From the NCBI GenBank assembly GCA_001689495.1, contig LUJS01000050.1, positions 127,013-191,012 on the forward strand: a stretch of 64,000 nucleotides of DNA. The letters run 5' to 3'. Of the stretch, positions 41,344 to 49,077 are shown piece after piece (the stretch's first letter is position 1; every line of letters starts with the position of its first letter). Position numbers and translations under genes: made by a program. The notes under the pieces are model-generated. The model ran no database searches. It had not been told where the DNA came from and saw only the letters and a program-made list of their open reading frames with translations. Source of the stretch: Bacteroidales bacterium M8 (lineage in GTDB: Bacteria; Bacteroidota; Bacteroidia; Bacteroidales; Muribaculaceae).

Positions 41344-41885
41344 ACAAGAAACTTCGACTTGTGGTGACAGATTGTTGCCACAATCAATGTCCGTTGTGCT
41401 GTAATAAACGTTATGACATGACTCAACTGCCAGTAGTTGACCGTTGGGATTATGACGAAGTGATGATAACCGGTGGCGAACCAAGTCTGTTCTCGAATAG
41501 AGTCCGTGAACTGGTAGAATCCATTAGAACACTGGATGCTGCGTCAGGCAAGTCTCGCAAGATATACATGTACACAGCTGTGTATAGTTCAACATTTGTA
41601 GCATATCTATTGGATTGTCTCGACGGCATTGTCGCCTCTCCGCACAATCAGCGCGATGTAGTTCAATTTGTGGAACTTGTGAAGCAAATCGAATGGGGGC
41701 AAACATGTGGACATAAAGATTATTCTGACAAGTCTTTCCGCCTTAACCTCTTCCCAGAAGTTAAGAAGCAGCTTCCTCCTGACATCGACCTCTCAAAATG
41801 GCAAATCAAAGACATGGAATGGCTTGATGATTGCCCAGTTCCTGACGGTGAGGACTTACGCAGAATAGACAAATTGTTTGTGTAA
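41340..41885 (+). CDS. Short radical SAM protein
   Basis: 181 residues. CCHNQCPLCC gives C-x3-C-x2-C for a 4Fe-4S cluster and VMITGGEPSLF gives the GGEP SAM-binding motif. About half the barrel of a full radical SAM enzyme appears to be present, as in NrdG or QueE-sized enzymes. Substrate unknown; an activase, or a base-modification step, would fit a phage. Confidence 0.75.
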   Translation: MNKKLRLVVTDCCHNQCPLCCNKRYDMTQLPVVDRWDYDEVMITGGEPSLFSNRVRELVESIRTLDAASGKSRKIYMYTAVYSSTFVAYLLDCLDGIVASPHNQRDVVQFVELVKQIEWGQTCGHKDYSDKSFRLNLFPEVKKQLPPDIDLSKWQIKDMEWLDDCPVPDGEDLRRIDKLFV

Positions 41886-41895
41886 ACTTTGAAAT

Positions 41896-42156
41896 ATGAA
41901 CAGAGAACGAAGACAACAACTTCTCGATGTGGCTTCATCACTGGCTGACGCTATGGACCGGCTGAGTGAAATTCGAGATGAAGAGCAAGAAGCCTTCGAC
42001 AATATGCCTGAAGGGTTGCAAAGTGGGAATCGCGGTCAGACTATGCAAGAGGCAATTGACACAATGGACGAATGGAGCTCTGAAATTGAGGCAATCAAAG
42101 ATACGATTGAGACTTATGCGCTTACTAATAATAAAAAGTCCAAGAAAAATTCGTAA
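41896..42156 (+). CDS. Small coiled-coil protein
   Basis: 86 residues, helical, with two heptad stretches (RRQQLLDVASSLADAMDRL; EIEAIKDTIETYAL). Common type in Bacteroidales phages; function unknown. Confidence 0.55.
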   Translation: MNRERRQQLLDVASSLADAMDRLSEIRDEEQEAFDNMPEGLQSGNRGQTMQEAIDTMDEWSSEIEAIKDTIETYALTNNKKSKKNS

Positions 42157-42179
42157 CTTTGTATATAAAACCAATGCTT

Positions 42180-42614
42180 ATGGACAACAGATTACATAAA
42201 TTCCGATATAAATGGTGGGCAGCATTAATCGCAGCCATACCACCAGCAATAATTGGGCTATTGGCAGCTGAATGGAGTCCTAATCTTTTCAGTTCCGGTA
42301 GCACATTGCTGTGTGCGCTTATTGTCGTGTCGGTCCTCAGTTTTTTGACATCATGTTATATTTGCTGGGAACCGCAGAATCATCGAAAGAGTCTAAAAAA
42401 TATGTGTGATGAATTTAAGCTCAAGAATGTCACGCATAATATCATAGTTGTGCTGGCGCTCATTCTGATTTGGGTTGGCGTTGGCATTAGCTTGATATTC
42501 CTTCCATTATGGCTGGACACCGATGGCTGGACACTTAGAGGGGTATTGCAATTCATTGGCTTATGCTGGATTATCGTAGGGTATTGGCTCATAATGAATT
42601 ATAAAAAGAAATGA
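42180..42614 (+). CDS. Membrane protein with about four helices
   Basis: 144 residues; hydrophobic segments near residues 10-28, 38-56, 84-105 and 118-138. An alternative ATG lies at 42174. Overlaps the next gene by 4 bp. Unknown function. Confidence 0.55.
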   Translation: MDNRLHKFRYKWWAALIAAIPPAIIGLLAAEWSPNLFSSGSTLLCALIVVSVLSFLTSCYICWEPQNHRKSLKNMCDEFKLKNVTHNIIVVLALILIWVGVGISLIFLPLWLDTDGWTLRGVLQFIGLCWIIVGYWLIMNYKKK

Positions 42615-42967
42615 TAAAACTTAATGACCCTGAAATACAAAAGCTCTCAGCGATAACAGAACTAACCCCGATGCAAGTACAAAAATTACTGACTATGGGG
42701 TTGATAGATGAGAGTCGCGCTCTTGATGTGTTGATTTTGTATGATTTCAAGCGTATCAAACGAAGAAAGCAATACAAGGTCGGGCAAATTATTGAGGCCG
42801 TTGTTGAAAAATACAAAGTGCCTCGTTCAAGAGTTGAGCGTGTAATATATGCTAAGAAGGTGAAGCGTTACTATTGCGACAAATGTTCAAAGGAGATTAC
42901 CAACAGAGAAAGGAAACGTGGCAATGGCAAATGCGATCATTGTGTAGCATTAGAAATAGACATATAA
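42611..42967 (+). CDS. HTH and zinc-ribbon protein
   Basis: 118 residues. LTPMQVQKLLTMGLIDESRALDVLI and YKVPRSRVERVIYAKKV suggest DNA-binding helices; the end (YYCDKCSKEITNRERKRGNGKCDHC) is a four-Cys zinc ribbon. Probable small regulator. Confidence 0.6.
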   Translation: MIKLNDPEIQKLSAITELTPMQVQKLLTMGLIDESRALDVLILYDFKRIKRRKQYKVGQIIEAVVEKYKVPRSRVERVIYAKKVKRYYCDKCSKEITNRERKRGNGKCDHCVALEIDI

Positions 42968-42973
42968 ACTAAA

Positions 42974-43303
42974 ATGCTCAATATGACAAACCGCATTATT
43001 TTAGCCGGGGTGTACTATCACCAGAAGTACCCCGGCTCACTTATTTTCTATCGCTTGGATGAGCATTATGTAGCATTTGAGGCTGATGCTGAACGTGCTG
43101 CTAAAGTGCTTCAAAGAAACATCATCACCAATCCTGAAGGCGTAGATTGTTTACAGCTATTACGTTCAGAATTTTTAGATGCGGTTGAATTGTTAACGAT
43201 GTGTGGGATTTCTGTCAAAGGAATTTCATATCGTGATGACAGTGGTGAATATGCCGTTCCAGATGTTAAAATCCTAAGCGAAGAGGAAGAAATAGATTAC
43301 TGA
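42974..43303 (+). CDS. Stand-alone MutS domain-I-like protein
   Basis: 109 residues. KYPGSLIFYRLDEHYVAFEADAERAAKVL closely follows the opening of MutS domain I (KYPDxxLLFRxGDFYExFxxDAxxAAxxL), the mismatch-binding domain, but no other MutS domain is present. Could bind DNA distortions or antagonise host MutS. Confidence 0.6.
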   Translation: MLNMTNRIILAGVYYHQKYPGSLIFYRLDEHYVAFEADAERAAKVLQRNIITNPEGVDCLQLLRSEFLDAVELLTMCGISVKGISYRDDSGEYAVPDVKILSEEEEIDY

Positions 43304-43354
43304 CGTTCAATTTTTCAACCCATCATTTTTGAATTGATTTAGTCTATATTCATT

Positions 43355-43388
43355 AGGGTGTCTAATAGTACATTAGACACCCTTTTTA
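43355..43388 (+). terminator. Strong terminator
   Basis: AGGGTGTCTAAT (43355-43366) pairs with ATTAGACACCCT (43372-43383), 12 bp, followed by a T run. Ends the long early block. Confidence 0.85.
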
Positions 43389-43457
43389 TGTAAACTTGTA
43401 CTATATATTTACGCCTGATTAACAATTATTTAGGTGAACAATTAGTGTTAAATATAC

Positions 43458-43488
43458 TTTGTTGATTACTGTGTAAGTATTAACTTTG
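43458..43488 (+). promoter_or_regulatory. Bacteroidota-type promoter
   Basis: TTTG at 43458-43461, 19 bp, TAACTTTG at 43481-43488. GTGTTAAATATA upstream is shared with the 5546 promoter. Confidence 0.75.
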
Positions 43489-43547
43489 CGGTGTCAGAAG
43501 GCATTACAGCCATTATAAATTAGAACAATCAAAATATCATATACCTC

Positions 43548-44141
43548 ATGGAACAGTTGAACAAGGCTCAGTCAAATGGGCCAGACAAAAAGATTACCAT
43601 CGGCCCTGATGGTAAGAAGAAGTACCCTGAAGGTACTATCTTCACTAAGCTCAAGTTCAAGAAGTCCGAAAAGAGTGGACTATTGGTGGGCTTCGTTTCT
43701 CAGAATCCTAAAACCGGTCGCGTAAAAGGTGTCCGTGAAGACTCTGAATTCCCAAAGCAAGTTTGCGTGGTCGATGCCAGCATTTCTCACGAAATTATCA
43801 TAGGAGCGCTGTACAATGCAGCTATCGTTCCTATGTATCAGAAGAAAGGGTTTATTGTTATTGAAGCCACTCCACATCAGTTTAAGGCTGAAATTGAGGT
43901 ATGCTATGTGCCCAAAGCCTGCTACATTGTAAATGTGAAGTTCGGCAACAAAACAATCACCTTTGACCCCAAGGATGGTCGCAAAGAGACAACTCGCTCT
44001 CTCGCAGCTGTAAAGGGTTTGCTTGAAAAGCGAATTGATATTTGCAACATCACTCAGGTGGTCGAAGATTTTGTGGATGCTGCCAACGATATGCTTAAAA
44101 AGTATGACCATGACGGCTTCTATGTCAAGAAAGGTGCCTAA
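43548..44141 (+). CDS. Hypothetical protein, likely abundant
   Basis: 197 residues starting MEQLNKAQSNGPDKKITIGP. Beta-rich (LLVGFVSQNPKTGRVKGV; CYVPKACYIVNVKFGNKTITF). Strong promoter and A-rich leader suggest high expression. Not recognised; a DNA-binding or virion accessory protein are possibilities. Confidence 0.6.
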   Translation: MEQLNKAQSNGPDKKITIGPDGKKKYPEGTIFTKLKFKKSEKSGLLVGFVSQNPKTGRVKGVREDSEFPKQVCVVDASISHEIIIGALYNAAIVPMYQKKGFIVIEATPHQFKAEIEVCYVPKACYIVNVKFGNKTITFDPKDGRKETTRSLAAVKGLLEKRIDICNITQVVEDFVDAANDMLKKYDHDGFYVKKGA

Positions 44142-44355
44142 AGCCAAACTGCCACGAAAACGCAAGAAAGCGGCGATTAAGGCACAAGGTCGCAAATGGT
44201 ATTACGACACCATCAAATTCTTCTACATAAGTCAGAATGACCCGCGAATTGCAGAGAAGCGATGTAAATTTTGGGTTAATTCCAGCATTCGACAGCATGT
44301 AAGAATTATACGAGGTGTGCCATTTGTGGTTAACGAAGCAACTCGATATTGGTGA
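44122..44355 (+). CDS. Small basic protein
   Basis: 77 residues from ATG 44122: MSRKVPKAKLPRKRKKAAIK, highly basic N-terminus. Overlaps neighbours by 20 and 1 bp. Probable nucleic-acid binding. Confidence 0.55.
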   Translation: MSRKVPKAKLPRKRKKAAIKAQGRKWYYDTIKFFYISQNDPRIAEKRCKFWVNSSIRQHVRIIRGVPFVVNEATRYW

Positions 44356-44750
44356 TGAAAAGGCCGGTTGATGGCATTGCAACAGATGCCGCTCATTCAA
44401 CAAAAAGATGCGTTACAGAATACCAAGGCATCAACCTTGCGACTGGTGAACAAATCTTTTATAGAAACCTCGGTAATCAAACAGTAAACATTGGGGAGTT
44501 CTTAGCGGTAGTTGAAGCGGCAAAATACATCATCGAAAATGATTTTGAGCCACGAGTAATCTACACTGATAGTATGACAGCCTTGACTTGGTTCAAGAAC
44601 AAATCTACTGCTTCAAACAAGAATAATCGTGAACTTCAAAAAGCCGAAATATTTCTGAAAGCACTTTCAGCGGACATTGACACAATCGAAATTCGTCACT
44701 GGGACAATAAACGCTGGGGAGAAACACCAGCAGATTTTGGAAATAAATAG
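44355..44750 (+). CDS. Ribonuclease H-like protein
   Basis: 131 residues from ATG 44355. The RNase HI acidic residues are in place: Asp in IATDAAHSTK, Glu in GEFLAVVEAAKYI, Asp in VIYTDSMTALTWF, and a final Asp in WGETPADFGNK. Removes RNA from RNA-DNA hybrids, for example replication primers; it could also serve the phage reverse transcriptase. Followed by the tRNA cluster. Confidence 0.8.
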   Translation: MKRPVDGIATDAAHSTKRCVTEYQGINLATGEQIFYRNLGNQTVNIGEFLAVVEAAKYIIENDFEPRVIYTDSMTALTWFKNKSTASNKNNRELQKAEIFLKALSADIDTIEIRHWDNKRWGETPADFGNK

Positions 44751-44824
44751 GTTATCTGTAAACCAAACAGCTCTTAAAGAGACTATTCTCTTATGTGGCT
44801 TCTTTAGAAGCTGTTTGAAATATA

Positions 44825-44894
44825 GCGGGATAGAGCAGTGGTAGCTTGCTGGGCTCATTACCCAGAGGTCGTAGGTTCGAGTCCTACTCCCGCA
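44825..44894 (+). tRNA. tRNA-Met(CAT), initiator-like
   Basis: Acceptor GCGGGA/TCCCGC; anticodon loop CTCATTA. The stem CTGGG/CCCAG has three G-C pairs next to the loop, the hallmark of initiator tRNA. First tRNA of the cluster. Confidence 0.8.
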
Positions 44895-44951
44895 ACTAAG
44901 CACTCACTAATATAGGGAGCTCGTTGGGAGGTTCACCACTCTCAACATTTA

Positions 44952-45032
44952 GGATCACTGGCGAAATGGCAGACGCGCTTGATTTAGGATCAAGTCTCGC
45001 AAGGGGTGCAGGTTCGAGTCCTGCGTGGTCCA
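44952..45032 (+). tRNA. tRNA-Leu(TAG)
   Basis: Acceptor GGATCAC/GTGGTCC, loop TTTAGGA, long variable arm as in class II tRNAs. Confidence 0.85.
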
Positions 45033-45066
45033 CAAACATTAATAACATCAAAATCATCATGGAATC

Positions 45067-45279
45067 ATGGAAGTAACATTTAATGGTCGGCGTAGCTATG
45101 TACTAAAGTCGCTACAAGAGAATCAGTCAGAAATCGCAATGCTGAATGCCGACATCGAGAAAAGAATCGCAGAGCATAAGGCAGAAATCGCCAAGCTCAA
45201 ACTTCAGCAGAAAGAATTGAAGCAGACTAAGATGTCCGGCAGTTGGTTACTTTCACTGTTAATCCGTTGGCTCAAATAA
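45067..45279 (+). CDS. Coiled-coil protein with C-terminal hydrophobic helix
   Basis: 70 residues; NADIEKRIAEHKAEIAKLKL is a coiled coil and WLLSLLIRWLK could insert in a membrane. Nested between tRNA genes. Unknown. Confidence 0.55.
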   Translation: MEVTFNGRRSYVLKSLQENQSEIAMLNADIEKRIAEHKAEIAKLKLQQKELKQTKMSGSWLLSLLIRWLK

Positions 45280-45286
45280 TTCGGCA

Positions 45287-45370
45287 GCCTCGGTGGTGAA
45301 ATGGAAAACACGAGGGACTTAAAATCCCTTGGTCATTGTGGCCTTCCGGGTTCGACTCCCGGTCGAGGCA
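45287..45370 (+). tRNA. tRNA-Leu(TAA)
   Basis: GCCTCGG/TCGAGGC acceptor, loop CTTAAAA, long variable arm. Confidence 0.85.
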
Positions 45371-45376
45371 CGATAA

Positions 45377-45457
45377 GGGCTAATGGCGGAATTGGCAGAC
45401 GCGCAGCACTCAAAATGCTGTATCATTGATGTCCGGGTTCGACTCCCGGTTAGCCCA
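45377..45457 (+). tRNA. tRNA-Leu(CAA)
   Basis: GGGCTAA/TTAGCCC acceptor, loop CTCAAAA, class II variable arm. Third leucine tRNA in a row. Confidence 0.85.
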
Positions 45458-45496
45458 CAAAAGAGAACATTGACATTTTTAACAAACCAAACAATT

Positions 45497-46321
45497 ATGA
45501 AACATTTCATTAAACTGTTTCTCGCACTGATTATGTGCGTTGCTGTCTCCAGCTGTCATGGTGTACGACCTGAAGCTGATGAGGAAGCTGTGTTAATCAC
45601 TAAGCCTTGGTTCTTCGGACATGGCGGTGTCGATCTGGAGCCGGTTACAACCGGTCTTACATGGTGTTTCTGGAGCACATCTTCAGAAACGTTCAAGATC
45701 ACTCCTGTACGATACGAGGAAACTCTGGACGACATCATTTCCAATGAGAACACCCCGCTTGATTTCAAGACGCAAATCATTTTGCGAATCAAGAAGGGTA
45801 AGAGTCCGGTACTGCTACAGAACTATGGCGTGAACTGGTATGAGAACAACGTCAAGGAAGTTTACAACAATCTTACTCGACACTATGTCTCTCAGTATTC
45901 TCCGTTTGACCTTACCAGTAACCGAGAAGTCGTCGCTCACATTGACTCTTGCGTGAAAGCCGACATGATCCGTTACATTGACCGATTATCTTTGGAGAAG
46001 GAATTCCCTATTGTGGTCGAGAACGTCATTACCGGTCGAGCGATTCCTAATGACGCCCAGCTGAAGGAAATGAATAACACCGCTGCTCAGATTCAGGCAA
46101 AACAGACTCAGGAACGTCGATACGAGACTGAGGTCGCACGAGAGCAAGCGGAACGACAACGTGCTGTGTCTGACAAGGCATATCAGCGAGAAATGGGTCT
46201 AACAGCGGAACAGTTCATCAGTCTGAAAGCATGGGATGTAATCGCCTCTAAGCAGGGAGCTAATATTGACGTTCTCTTTGATGGCGGCGCTTCCAGCACC
46301 ATGTGGAATATTAAGCGATGA
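45497..46321 (+). CDS. SPFH/prohibitin-like lipoprotein
   Basis: 274 residues from ATG 45497. Lipoprotein signal with lipobox VSSC at about residue 20. The body (60-190) follows the band-7 pattern (ISNENTPLDFKTQIILRIKKG; EFPIVVENVITGRAIPND), and the C-terminus has a long helix rich in Gln/Arg/Glu, also typical. Such proteins form membrane rings; similar genes occur in other Bacteroidota phages. Overlaps the next gene by 4 bp. Confidence 0.75.
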   Translation: MKHFIKLFLALIMCVAVSSCHGVRPEADEEAVLITKPWFFGHGGVDLEPVTTGLTWCFWSTSSETFKITPVRYEETLDDIISNENTPLDFKTQIILRIKKGKSPVLLQNYGVNWYENNVKEVYNNLTRHYVSQYSPFDLTSNREVVAHIDSCVKADMIRYIDRLSLEKEFPIVVENVITGRAIPNDAQLKEMNNTAAQIQAKQTQERRYETEVAREQAERQRAVSDKAYQREMGLTAEQFISLKAWDVIASKQGANIDVLFDGGASSTMWNIKR

Positions 46322-46629
46322 AAATAATCCGCAATTCATTCATACCGTTCCCCGGTTTTGCGGCCATCAATCTCTTCGGAGTTTTGTTTGTCCGCAAAGA
46401 TGTCCAGATTACGGAGCGGTTGTTGAATCACGAAAGAATCCACACAGCCCAAATGAAAGAGCTTGGTTATATCTTCTTCTACATCATATATGTATTGGAA
46501 TGGCTTGTACGCCTCTTTCTTCCCGGCAATGCTTATCGCAATATATCGTTTGAACAAGAAGCGTATCTTTTTGATGGGTGCCCTGTTCATTTGCGATACA
46601 GAAAGCGATATGAAATGTGGAGACACTAA
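46318..46629 (+). CDS. Small membrane protein with an HExxH-type motif
   Basis: 103 residues. NHERIHTAQMKELGYI contains HERIH, a zinc-metallopeptidase signature, with a later FEQEAY that could supply the third ligand; one membrane helix lies between (FFYIIYVLEWLVRLFL). Similar short proteins occur in Bacteroidales chromosomes. Activity unproven. Confidence 0.6.
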   Translation: MKIIRNSFIPFPGFAAINLFGVLFVRKDVQITERLLNHERIHTAQMKELGYIFFYIIYVLEWLVRLFLPGNAYRNISFEQEAYLFDGCPVHLRYRKRYEMWRH

Positions 46630-46673
46630 CATTAACCGCAAAGGAGCAATACCCTTTGAGCCTTTGCGGATTC

Positions 46674-46747
46674 GGGGTCATAGTTCTAATTGGCAGAACA
46701 TCTGATTTGCACTCAGAGGGTTTCGGGTTCGACTCCCGATGGCTCCA
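46674..46747 (+). tRNA. tRNA-Ala(TGC)
   Basis: Loop TTTGCAC. The acceptor stem GGGGTCA/TGGCTCC contains the G3-U70 pair that identifies alanine tRNAs, which settles the isotype. Confidence 0.85.
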
Positions 46748-46754
46748 CGGACCA

Positions 46755-46828
46755 GTTCTCATAGCTCAGATGGTTAGAGCAACGGATTTTTAATCCGTGG
46801 GTCGCAAGTTCGAGTCTTGCTGGGAACA
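46755..46828 (+). tRNA. tRNA-Lys(TTT)
   Basis: GTTCTCA/TGGGAAC acceptor, stem ACGGA/TCCGT, loop TTTTTAA. Confidence 0.9.
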
Positions 46829-47083
46829 CCATTATCCCTTGTGCGCACCTATCGTTGAGGGTTACGACGAAATAGGATTGAGGGAACGAAAGCACTCAGC
46901 GCCTCCTCCATAACAGTCCTCATAAGGCTGGTTAGTTTTAATCGACTATCGGCAACGGTCTTGTGGAGGTCCAGAGAAAACTGGTGAAGGGTTTAAAGCC
47001 ATGAGTCTGAATCGTTGGTCAGCAGTGTTGTTCCGAGCGCGGCAGTCATCGGAGCGTAGGAGGTGTAAACAGCCTCCCAGTCA
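46829..47083 (+). other. 255-bp gap in the tRNA cluster, possibly structured RNA
   Basis: No gene or tRNA fits here, although elsewhere in the cluster most gaps are short. It contains GGAGG/CCTCC around 47059-47077, CCGA/TCGG near 47034-47052 and CCTCC...GGAGG pairing from about 46903 to 46968. A decayed tRNA stretch or a separate small RNA are both possible. Confidence 0.3.
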
Positions 47084-47156
47084 GCCATAGTAGCTCAGTT
47101 GGTAGAGCAACCGCCTTGTAAGCGGTGGGTCGGCGGTTCGAGTCCGTTCTTTGGCT
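47084..47156 (+). tRNA. tRNA-Thr(TGT)
   Basis: GCCATAG/CTTTGGC acceptor with one mismatch, loop CTTGTAA. Confidence 0.8.
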
Positions 47157-47263
47157 CAAGCATTTTAGTTTATTTGTGGTTTTGTTTTAAGGTTGAAAAG
47201 ATTGTTTAGGCGCGTCAAAGGTACTGAGTCGTTGTGAAACGCTTCAGTTGCGTAGCGGGCGCA

Positions 47264-47339
47264 CAAACAGTAGCTCAAGTGGACAGAGCGCCTCGGCTGA
47301 TGGCTGAGGAGGTTGGAGGTTCGAGTCCTCCCTGTTTGA
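47264..47339 (+). tRNA. tRNA with GAT anticodon and a 6-bp anticodon stem
   Basis: Acceptor CAAACAG/CTGTTTG and T arm GGAGG-TTCGAGT-CCTCC are perfect. The anticodon stem is one pair too long (CCTCGG/CTGAGG) around loop CTGATGG; read as a 5-bp stem it has a 9-nt loop. Nominal anticodon GAT (Ile), but a normal tRNA-Ile(GAT) follows, so identity is open. Confidence 0.65.
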
Positions 47340-47396
47340 CTCCATTAATTTTTCATAGTTATATTCCCCTACCATTCGTGAGAACAGTAGGGTTTC

Positions 47397-47470
47397 CGGA
47401 AGGTAGCTCAGTTGGTTAGAGCATCACACTGATAATGTGAAGGTCGCTGGTTCGACCCCAGCCTTTCCGA
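47397..47470 (+). tRNA. tRNA-Ile(GAT)
   Basis: CGGAAGG/CTTTCCG acceptor, stem TCACA/TGTGA, loop CTGATAA. Confidence 0.85.
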
Positions 47471-47561
47471 CAAAAGAGTTGTCAAGAGTGACGCTCGGCT
47501 CATAGGCAAATTTCAGTTCGACTATAAAGAATATCTTTCACCCCAAGTCCTATGAGCATCT

Positions 47562-47646
47562 GGAAGCATAGCCAAGCGGCAACGGCGCCAGACTGTAAAT
47601 CTGGTCTCTTAGGAGTTCGTAGGTTCGAGTCCTTCTGCTTCCACCA
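47562..47646 (+). tRNA. tRNA-Tyr(GTA)
   Basis: GGAAGCA/TGCTTCC acceptor, loop CTGTAAA, long variable arm; the gene appears to encode the 3' CCA (47644-47646). Confidence 0.85.
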
Positions 47647-47699
47647 TTTAGTTATAATATCCAACTTAGCAAATGCGGCTTGTGAAAGTCGCTGAGCAT

Positions 47700-47771
47700 G
47701 TCCCCATCGTCTAACGGTTAGGACGCGAGATTTTCAATCTCGAAATCCGGGTTCGATTCCCGGTGGGGGTA
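47700..47771 (+). tRNA. tRNA-Glu(TTC)
   Basis: GTCCCCA/TGGGGGT acceptor, stem CGAGA/TCTCG, loop TTTTCAA. Confidence 0.85.
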
Positions 47772-47777
47772 CAATTA

Positions 47778-47851
47778 GGACTCGTAGCTCAGACGGTTAG
47801 AGCAGCGGCCTCATAAGCCGAAGGTCACAAGTTCGATTCTTGTCCGGTCCA
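47778..47851 (+). tRNA. tRNA-Met(CAT) or tRNA-Ile2(CAT)
   Basis: Loop CTCATAA. Acceptor GGACTCG/CCGGTCC has one mismatch. The anticodon stem lacks the initiator G-C triplet. Elongator Met or lysidine-type Ile2 cannot be separated by eye. Confidence 0.8.
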
Positions 47852-47858
47852 CAAATAT

Positions 47859-47933
47859 GGGTTTGTAGCTCAGACGGTTAGAGCAGTTGGCTTCTTGGCC
47901 ATCAAGACGGAGGTTCGATTCCTTCCAAATCCG
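47859..47933 (+). tRNA. tRNA-Arg(TCT)-like with an 8-nt anticodon loop
   Basis: Acceptor GGGTTTG/CAAATCC and discriminator G. Anticodon stem GTTGG/CCATC (one mismatch) closes an 8-base loop CTTCTTGG in place of seven bases. The most natural anticodon is TCT (Arg); a four-base reading is conceivable. Confidence 0.65.
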
Positions 47934-47941
47934 CAATTGAT

Positions 47942-48015
47942 AGGTGTGTAGCTCAGTTGGTTAGAGCAGACGGCTGTTAACCGTCAGGTCGTGGGTTCGA
48001 TTCCCACCATGCCCG
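47942..48015 (+). tRNA. tRNA-Asn(GTT)
   Basis: Stem GACGG/CCGTC, loop CTGTTAA, discriminator G. First acceptor pair is mismatched. Confidence 0.85.
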
Positions 48016-48023
48016 CAAATACA

Positions 48024-48097
48024 CAAGTCGTTGGCTGAGAGGTCAGGCAATGGTCTCCAAAACCATCTTACGGAGGTTCGATTCCTTCACGGCTTGC
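48024..48097 (+). tRNA. tRNA-Trp(CCA)
   Basis: CAAGTCG/CGGCTTG acceptor, stem ATGGT/ACCAT, loop CTCCAAA. Confidence 0.8.
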
Positions 48098-48102
48098 AAT
48101 AT

Positions 48103-48175
48103 ATGGGTGTAGCTCAGTTGGTAGAGTGCTACATTTGGGATGTAGATGTCGCAGGTTCGAGCCCTGTCACCCATA
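48103..48175 (+). tRNA. tRNA-Pro(TGG)
   Basis: ATGGGTG/CACCCAT acceptor, stem CTACA/TGTAG, loop TTTGGGA. Confidence 0.85.
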
Positions 48176-48181
48176 CAACAT

Positions 48182-48256
48182 AGCGCATCGGTCCAGTCTG
48201 GAGTGGACGTCGCCCTGTCACGGCGAAGATCGCGGGTTCAAATCCCGTATGCGCTG
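48182..48256 (+). tRNA. tRNA-Asp(GTC)
   Basis: AGCGCAT/ATGCGCT acceptor, stem TCGCC/GGCGA, loop CTGTCAC, discriminator G. Confidence 0.85.
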
Positions 48257-48262
48257 CAAATT

Positions 48263-48350
48263 GGAAGTGTGGGTGAATTGGTGAAACCAGCACACTGCTA
48301 ACGTGCCAGTCGGGATAACCGGCTTGTGAGTTCGAGTCTCACCGCTTCCG
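48263..48350 (+). tRNA. tRNA-Ser(GCT)
   Basis: GGAAGTG/CGCTTCC acceptor, loop CTGCTAA, long variable arm, discriminator G. Confidence 0.85.
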
Positions 48351-48373
48351 CAAAACCATTAAATTAAATAAAC

Positions 48374-48580
48374 ATGTCACAACTTCAAAAAACCACTTCA
48401 AGCAGTTTCCCATTTTGCGCGATTCTTGGCTTGATTTTCATTACACTGAAACTGTGTAATATCATTACTTGGGCGTGGTGGTGGGTACTTGCTCCACTTT
48501 GGGGGCCTTTCGCCATCGTATTGGCAATCCTATTCATTTGTATCATAATCGGAGGGTTTGTTAAAGTCTTTAACCGATAA
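48374..48580 (+). CDS. Two-helix membrane protein (Fragile-X-F-like)
   Basis: 68 residues. FCAILGLIFITLKLCNIITWAWWWVLAPLW matches the short phage membrane proteins usually labelled transmembrane Fragile-X-F. Two helices, Trp-rich loop. Located between tRNA genes. Confidence 0.65.
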   Translation: MSQLQKTTSSSFPFCAILGLIFITLKLCNIITWAWWWVLAPLWGPFAIVLAILFICIIIGGFVKVFNR

Positions 48581-48585
48581 ATCTT

Positions 48586-48657
48586 GTCCTGTGGTGTCAA
48601 TTGGTCAGCACGTCAGATTTTGGCTCTGAAGGTTCCAGTTCGAGTCTGGACAGGACG
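48586..48657 (+). tRNA. tRNA-Gln(TTG)
   Basis: GTCCTGT/ACAGGAC acceptor, stem TCAGA/TCTGA, loop TTTTGGC, discriminator G. Last tRNA of the cluster. Confidence 0.85.
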
Positions 48658-48673
48658 ACAAATTATAAACAGC

Positions 48674-49009
48674 ATGAAACTTAATACAAAAATCGCAAAT
48701 ATTCTCAGAAATTGGGCTGATAAACTATCTCCAAACCCTTGGATTATCCCCAATATGAGAATGGGAATATATTCCGAACACTCGACACGGATTGAAAAAC
48801 TCTGTCAGGAACAAATTATTAGCTCTCGTATATATTATAACATTCCAGAAGACAGTCGCTCACAATATATCAATCAGGCGATGTGTGATATGGCGCGTAA
48901 ATATAGCGAAACGTTCCTAAGCAGAGGATTGATAAAGTTTCATACTGAAATGACAGAACAAGGTTTGCGTATCAATAGCTATATGGGAGTAGTAAATCTC
49001 CCTGATTGA
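48674..49009 (+). CDS. Hypothetical protein
   Basis: 111 residues from ATG 48674 (KLNTKIANILRNWADKLSPN). Helical, with an ASMARKYSE-like middle. Unknown. Confidence 0.5.
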   Translation: MKLNTKIANILRNWADKLSPNPWIIPNMRMGIYSEHSTRIEKLCQEQIISSRIYYNIPEDSRSQYINQAMCDMARKYSETFLSRGLIKFHTEMTEQGLRINSYMGVVNLPD

Positions 49010-49077
49010 TTCAAAACTTGACAATATAGTTGAATTCGTATATCTCACCGCAAAACAGCATTACATGAATCACAAAC

